From Desulfonatronospira thiodismutans ASO3-1 (GTDB lineage Bacteria; Desulfobacterota; Desulfovibrionia; Desulfovibrionales; Desulfonatronovibrionaceae): a stretch of DNA of 64,000 nt. A program made the translations under genes and the position numbers. This document shows positions 60,104 through 64,000 of the stretch, piece after piece. A model generated the notes under the pieces. That model saw only the letters and a program-made list of their open reading frames with translations. It ran no database searches and was not told the origin of the DNA. Location: contig NZ_ACJN02000001.1 of assembly GCF_000174435.1 (NCBI RefSeq), positions 981,658 to 1,045,657 on the forward strand, in the 5' to 3' direction. Within the stretch, counting starts at the first letter, position 1; the number at the start of each line of letters is the position of its first letter.

Positions 60104-60541
60104 ATGGACCCCATTGAAGATATAACCAGGGACGAGTGGCAGGAATTTTATGAAATTTTTCCAGCCATCTACTTTGCCCTGGCTTATGTGAGCAGATACG
60201 GGACTGATATGCACTGGATTGAAAAAATCGCTCTGACCGAACCAAATGGTGTCCCGGATTTCCCTGGCTACGACCTGTGGCTTAAGAGAAAAGCATTCAT
60301 CTTTTCAATAAAGCATAATGGGATTTCCTTCTTGTTGGATAACATTAACCCTTATACCCGGCCCCTTCCGGCATACTATTGTTTCTTAAGGCTGAAAGAG
60401 GCCCAGATAAATAAGCAAGAGATTATCCAGGCTTTAAAGTTTCAGATAAATCAATCGGTGACGCCAGGGGAATATGCTGACCATGCCAGGGAATATATTG
60501 AAAAGATGGATAACATGATTTTTTTTGATGGGTATCAATGA
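60104..60541 (+). CDS. Hypothetical protein, 145 aa
   Basis: This acidic, aromatic-rich protein is of unknown family: MDPIEDITRDEWQEFYEIFP, then FSIKHNGISFLLDNINPYTR and a helical C-terminal half with GEYADHAREYIEKMDN. It starts a few tens of bases past the right end of the IS21-type element, so its native promoter may be cut off. An in-frame TTG at 60080 is an alternative start. No motif suggests a function. Confidence 0.6.
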   Translation: MDPIEDITRDEWQEFYEIFPAIYFALAYVSRYGTDMHWIEKIALTEPNGVPDFPGYDLWLKRKAFIFSIKHNGISFLLDNINPYTRPLPAYYCFLRLKEAQINKQEIIQALKFQINQSVTPGEYADHAREYIEKMDNMIFFDGYQ

Positions 60542-60872
60542 GTACTGGATGCAACTTTACTCTATCTTTCGGGCTGGATACTCATCTGATAATCAACGTC
60601 GTTTAATTCTTCCTTCCTTGTGGTCACTGACGAGCCCTACCCGGCAAGCTGGCCACGAAGTCTCCAAAAGTATCATCTTTTCTTATCATATATGACCAGT
60701 AATGACATAGTAGTAGCGTAAACTCCCTCTTACAACAGGCCGACTATCTTAAAAGCCGTTGACCTGTAACGCTTCATTTATGTTCGATGGGTGGTTAATC
60801 AGAATCCACAATCAAGATCTAGAAACATTCGGCTTTTTTTTTATCAATGGAAACAACTGAAGGGGGAATCCT
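60542..60872. other. Gap without a recognisable gene
   Basis: Nothing recognisable is seen apart from the ribosome site GGGGGAA just upstream of the next gene. Confidence 0.5.
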
Positions 60873-61424
60873 ATGTTTGATGTCAGGGTTACTGTTAATG
60901 GCAAGTCTGTTCACCTGGGATATGATGCTGTGGAAGATATTATGTTCAGCATCCCGGACAAAAAAAGATTTAACAATATTATCAAAGAATTTGCCATGTC
61001 CCCCGTCCCTCAGGTGCGGATGGAGGTGGCCTCGCGCAGTGCGATCAACAAGGAAATCATAGATATTCTGCTTGAAGATATCCAGATTGATGTGCTTAGA
61101 AATCTGGTTTCAAACCATAGGGCACAAAGAATGATACCTGAAAGTACTTTGCTTCGACTGGTCAGGACCCATGATTTTGAGATTCTGGAAACTATTGCTG
61201 AAAATATTGACCAGTTTTCCATGTGTGACCCAGGTATAATAGCGGAAAATATATGCAGGTCAGAGAATCCAAAGGTCAGAGATTTGCTGGCAGAGAATGA
61301 GTTTGTGGGCAAAAAGGTCCTGGAAATCCTTATTCATGATGATGACAAGGAAATTGCGGTCAAAGCCCGGATAACTCTGAAAAGACTTGAAGAGGAAGAG
61401 GAGCTTGATCCTGAAGATGAATAG
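60873..61424 (+). CDS. HEAT-like helical repeat protein, 183 aa
   Basis: After a short beta start (MFDVRVTVNGKSVHLGYDAV) the protein consists of helix pairs with HEAT-like spacing: MSPVPQVRMEVASRSAINKE, DIQIDVLRNLVSNHRAQRMI and DDDKEIAVKARITLKRLEEE. HEAT-type repeats mediate protein or nucleic acid contacts. It ends in a very acidic tail. No neighbour on the same strand is close, so it is probably monocistronic. Confidence 0.65.
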   Translation: MFDVRVTVNGKSVHLGYDAVEDIMFSIPDKKRFNNIIKEFAMSPVPQVRMEVASRSAINKEIIDILLEDIQIDVLRNLVSNHRAQRMIPESTLLRLVRTHDFEILETIAENIDQFSMCDPGIIAENICRSENPKVRDLLAENEFVGKKVLEILIHDDDKEIAVKARITLKRLEEEEELDPEDE

Positions 61425-62023
61425 TAGTGATGTGAGATCAATGTTTAATTACATTATCTGTTAGCGGGGATTGTACCGCTTCAGCTGGCAGCTGATTTAT
61501 GTGATTGAACTTTCCTGCCTGCGTTGCATTCTAGCTGACCTGCCCCTGGGCCTGGGCCTGGTCTTTGATGGTTCAAGCTGGTCTTTGAAAAAAGCAAAAT
61601 GATGAAGCCATACCAATCAGTCAAGTCGCTGACTATCAGTGTATTGAAAAAAACACTGTTGAACAGCCGGTTTAAAAGTTCCAACAGTCAGTCCGGTATT
61701 CACAAAAGTGGGTATTATCCCGGCATAATTCTTTGTAGAAATCTCAAGTGCCGGACAGCTACGCAGCGATTGGGTAATTCTCAACACCTGATAAACTCAG
61801 ATTATCTGCGGAGTTTTAAAGAAGGCAGTTTGAGGAGTCTATAATAACTTGGAGTCTCGACATTGCTAAAGCCCTCCAGGAAACAGTTTTGAATAATATA
61901 TAAAAAATTGTTGATTTTTAAAGAAATAACTGCGACTTTTGAATTTAGAAGTTTCTCCTTACGCCCTAATGGCCTGCGTGACAGGTAAGTTTTCAGCCCA
62001 ACCACTAAAAAAGGGGATTGAAT
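61425..62023. other. Gap of about 600 bases without a recognisable gene
   Basis: I see no gene or clear repeat; a short CCTGGGCCTGGGCCTGG run is at about 61545-61561. AT-rich DNA before 62024 probably contains the promoter of the next gene pair. Confidence 0.5.
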
Positions 62024-62803
62024 ATGCTGCAAGCAATTAATCAGGGAAAGTCGAATTTCTACAAACGATACGTAGGACATAGAGAGAAAGGAGAAAGAGT
62101 CTCAGAAGAAGATGAACTCACCTCCTTGATTTTAGGACCGTTAGAGTTAATCCCTGGTCATTTATCCGCAATTTTTTGGGGAACTCTCTTGTCTGAATTC
62201 AAAATTCCATCCGTGCCCAGCAATTTTCCTGAAAAAGCTGAGATTGCTTTTTGGAAATCTCGGAAAAATTTTATGACAGGAAAACCCATTGAACCGGACA
62301 TTGTCGTGGATTTAAAGTGGCCAAGCGGAGAATCATTTTTGCTGTTAATTGAGATGAAATGGCATTCACCCCTGAGCGGGAAAGATCAATTACAAATTCA
62401 GTGGACAGAGTTTCTATCAGAGGAAGAACGTAGCAAAGCACTCCATTTATTTATTGCCCCTGAAACAAGTGAAGCATCGAAGGCCAGACGAGCCAGAGAT
62501 GTTTGGTCAGGCAGGTTGTTGGCTATAAGCTGGTTCGACATTCTTTGTATTCTCCAAGATAAAATCAGAAAGAGAGATCCAGTTTATGAGCCGCTCATGC
62601 CTTGGATGACACAAGTAGTAGCCTTGCTTGATAAGCTTGGTATCCGACCATTTCGTGGATTCAAAAATTTGAAATTGCCAGAATATAGTATTTCCAAAGA
62701 ATCAAAGCATTTATTTTGGAATGGTTTTATAGGATTCACTTATCTGGCTCAGCCAGCATTGATTACCACAAATGACCAAATATTTTTTAACAACAAGGAG
62801 TAA
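62024..62803 (+). CDS. Putative PD-(D/E)XK nuclease, first gene of a pair
   Basis: The 259-residue protein has a plausible nuclease core: TGKPIEPDIVVDLKWPSGES then FLLLIEMKWHSPLSGKDQLQ, which gives the Asp, Glu-x-Lys and a following Gln. Before it lies SAIFWGTLLSEFKIPSVPSN; after it a helix-rich C-terminal region. The family is not named with confidence. AAGGGG precedes the ATG at 62024. The partner gene starts 3 bases after the stop, which shows a true operon. Confidence 0.65.
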   Translation: MLQAINQGKSNFYKRYVGHREKGERVSEEDELTSLILGPLELIPGHLSAIFWGTLLSEFKIPSVPSNFPEKAEIAFWKSRKNFMTGKPIEPDIVVDLKWPSGESFLLLIEMKWHSPLSGKDQLQIQWTEFLSEEERSKALHLFIAPETSEASKARRARDVWSGRLLAISWFDILCILQDKIRKRDPVYEPLMPWMTQVVALLDKLGIRPFRGFKNLKLPEYSISKESKHLFWNGFIGFTYLAQPALITTNDQIFFNNKE

Positions 62804-62806
62804 ATC

Positions 62807-63466
62807 ATGTCTCAAGAGAACATCGGCATTTCTATCCATCAAAGCGTAAAAATGATTGAGCAGGCAGGACGTGAAATTGACAGCTTATCAGAGCTTATCC
62901 AGCGGGAAATTGAAAATTCAATATCATCAGATCTTCCCAATTTATGTAAAGTAGTAGAATCTTGGAGTGAAAACTTAAGCGAACGTAACGATGACTATGG
63001 ATGGGTTCTTACTGATTATGCATTTTCATTGGGTTTAGGGCAAATTAGGAAAGGAACACCAACTACTGCCAGATGGTTAGGGATTCAGATAAGCCTTGCA
63101 GGAGATGGCATGTGCTCTGAGGTTGTAAAAAATGAGCAGCCTCTTGTGCATATAAATTTATGGGACCATCCTGTCAGTTTTGATGAAGAGATATACATGG
63201 GGCCAGAACTGGAAAGTACAGATGTGCAATTAATTGACAATGTCCTTTTTGATTGGACTTCAGAAGAAAAGTTCTGGCAGGATAAGGTATGGACCTACAG
63301 CCTGTTTTTAACCAGCCTGAATACTATAGAAGACATCAGAAAGAAAATAGTTCAGCCAGTTACTGAACTTATGAAAGGTGCATCACCAGAACAAGCAGGT
63401 CTAACTGAAATTGAAGGTGTAGTCAGATATAACAAGATAGTTGAAAATCATTATGATGTTGCCTGA
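62807..63466 (+). CDS. Hypothetical partner of the putative nuclease, 219 aa
   Basis: The protein begins with a helical segment (ISIHQSVKMIEQAGREIDSL SELIQ) and continues with YGWVLTDYAFSLGLGQIRKG, WLGIQISLAGDGMC and the acidic YMGPELESTDVQLIDNVLFD. I do not recognise the family. AAGGAG lies 8 bases before the ATG. Tight coupling with the nuclease-like gene suggests a regulator, inhibitor or specificity subunit. Confidence 0.6.
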   Translation: MSQENIGISIHQSVKMIEQAGREIDSLSELIQREIENSISSDLPNLCKVVESWSENLSERNDDYGWVLTDYAFSLGLGQIRKGTPTTARWLGIQISLAGDGMCSEVVKNEQPLVHINLWDHPVSFDEEIYMGPELESTDVQLIDNVLFDWTSEEKFWQDKVWTYSLFLTSLNTIEDIRKKIVQPVTELMKGASPEQAGLTEIEGVVRYNKIVENHYDVA

Positions 63467-63471
63467 TTGCC

Positions 63472-63594
63472 ATGACTCACAGCCTCTCAAAATCTAAAAT
63501 CCTTTCCGGAATCCAGTGTCCGAAAAGACTCTGGCTGGAGGTTCATAAGCCTGATCTGCTGGAGTATGCTTATACCCTGTTACGTTACAGGTAA
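63472..63594 (+). pseudogene. Truncated 5' stub of a second DUF2779 gene
   Basis: The 40-codon frame reads MTHSLSKSKILSGIQCPKRL WLEVHKPDLLEY, nearly identical to the start of the DUF2779 gene at 25.9 kb, including the first cluster Cys. After LEY the sequence changes to AYTLLRYR and stops, so the rest of the gene has been removed. It begins 5 bases after the partner gene. Confidence 0.85.
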
Positions 63595-63617
63595 TCGTTA
63601 AACTTTTGGAGGGGGCC

Positions 63618-64000
63618 ATGAAAATTAGATATATCAAACTTGGCTTGAATGGAGAGTGGGAAGAAGAGTGTATCTTAAAAGATCAAACTCTTCGACTAGG
63701 ATACCAAAGCTCAAAGCATCAAGAATCCTTAAGAGGTGACTGGGAAGCTGTTAGAGATTATTGGCTTAAAGTCAGGGATGGAAACCAACGTAGTGCATCA
63801 AGAGATCTCAACCAAATTAGAGATTTTTATGAACTTAAGAAAACAGATATTTGGGTTACTTTCTATAGTCGCAAGCTTTACTGGTGTCATGCTGAGGAAG
63901 ATGTCCATGAGCTTAATGACGGTACTAGGATCAGAAGAGTAATTGGCTCCTGGAGCTGCAAGGATAAAAAAGGAAATCTGCTTACAATAGAGAATATCGA
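63618..64000 (+). CDS. Hypothetical protein, 5' part (runs off the window)
   Basis: Behind TTGGAGGGGG an open frame begins MKIRYIKLGLNGEWEEECIL and continues LRLGYQSSKHQESLRGDWEA, DIWVTFYSRKLYWCHAEEDV and VIGSWSCKDKKGNLLTIENI to the window edge. The 127 residues visible are beta-rich with many Trp and Tyr. I cannot assign the family from this part; the context of nuclease genes suggests an accessory or defence protein. The end is not in the window. Confidence 0.7.
   Translation, partial: MKIRYIKLGLNGEWEEECILKDQTLRLGYQSSKHQESLRGDWEAVRDYWLKVRDGNQRSASRDLNQIRDFYELKKTDIWVTFYSRKLYWCHAEEDVHELNDGTRIRRVIGSWSCKDKKGNLLTIENI

Overview
The window reads as chromosome of a Desulfovibrionales-like sulfate reducer (Desulfobacterota), perhaps near Desulfonatronospira or Desulfonatronovibrio. 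This is inferred from the many-PAS hybrid kinase, the IS complement, strong GGAGG ribosome sites and intergenic repeat style; there is no rRNA or single-copy marker to prove it. I found no tRNA, rRNA or CRISPR array. Housekeeping-type genes are few. Most of the window is accessory DNA: insertion sequences, miniature transposons, toxin-antitoxin modules in several stages of decay, and nuclease or ATPase genes typical of defence islands.

Layout. 0-11.7 kb: an eight-PAS hybrid histidine kinase, an intact higBA module, a PAS/GAF sensor gene broken by a miniature transposon, a Tat-exported DUF362 protein, a DnaJ-like co-chaperone, and an ArsR regulator with a tiny Cys-rich protein. 11.2-18.9 kb: an orphan higA, NfeD plus SPFH paraslipin, an Rpn-type nuclease, a Sel1 lipoprotein, a helix-hairpin-helix membrane protein and a WYL regulator. 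19-24.5 kb: a tandem AAA+ ATPase and a small partner, the latter hit at its last codons by an ISKra4-family element that carries a DruA (DUF4338) gene. 24.5-37 kb: a minus-strand run of nucleases (Cas4/AddB-like plus DEDD exonuclease, PDDEXK_4, RNase J-like, PUA-like plus PD-(D/E)XK), a WG-repeat protein and a C-terminally short DnaE. 37-42 kb: a GGCT-like protein, RecD2 helicase and GerMN lipoprotein. 42-47.8 kb: a zone of broken toxin-antitoxin genes and miniature elements. 47.8-52.4 kb: a DUF6361 / phospholipase D / helicase operon that seems to have lost DNA between its last two genes. 54.7-60.1 kb: an IS21-type element with two accessory genes, its istB split by an IS1634-type element. 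60-64 kb: orphan hypothetical genes, a nuclease plus partner pair and a stub of the DUF2779 gene.

The most original result is structural. Several intergenic-looking stretches are precise miniature transposons. One family has GTAACC/GTAAGC ...CAGGGGG termini and 8-bp target duplications, a signature that fits IS66-type mobilisation; copies interrupt a sensor gene and an ADP-ribosylglycohydrolase gene, and one copy is a chimera. A second, 151-bp palindromic element interrupts a DUF4258 gene with an exact 8-bp duplication. In each gene, removing the element and one duplication restores the reading frame across the junction. Candidate new systems are the WYL / tandem-AAA+ / 139-residue-protein module at 17.9-21.7 kb, the PUA-like plus PD-(D/E)XK protein at 32.7-33.7 kb and the two-gene nuclease module at 62.0-63.5 kb; their functions are inference only.
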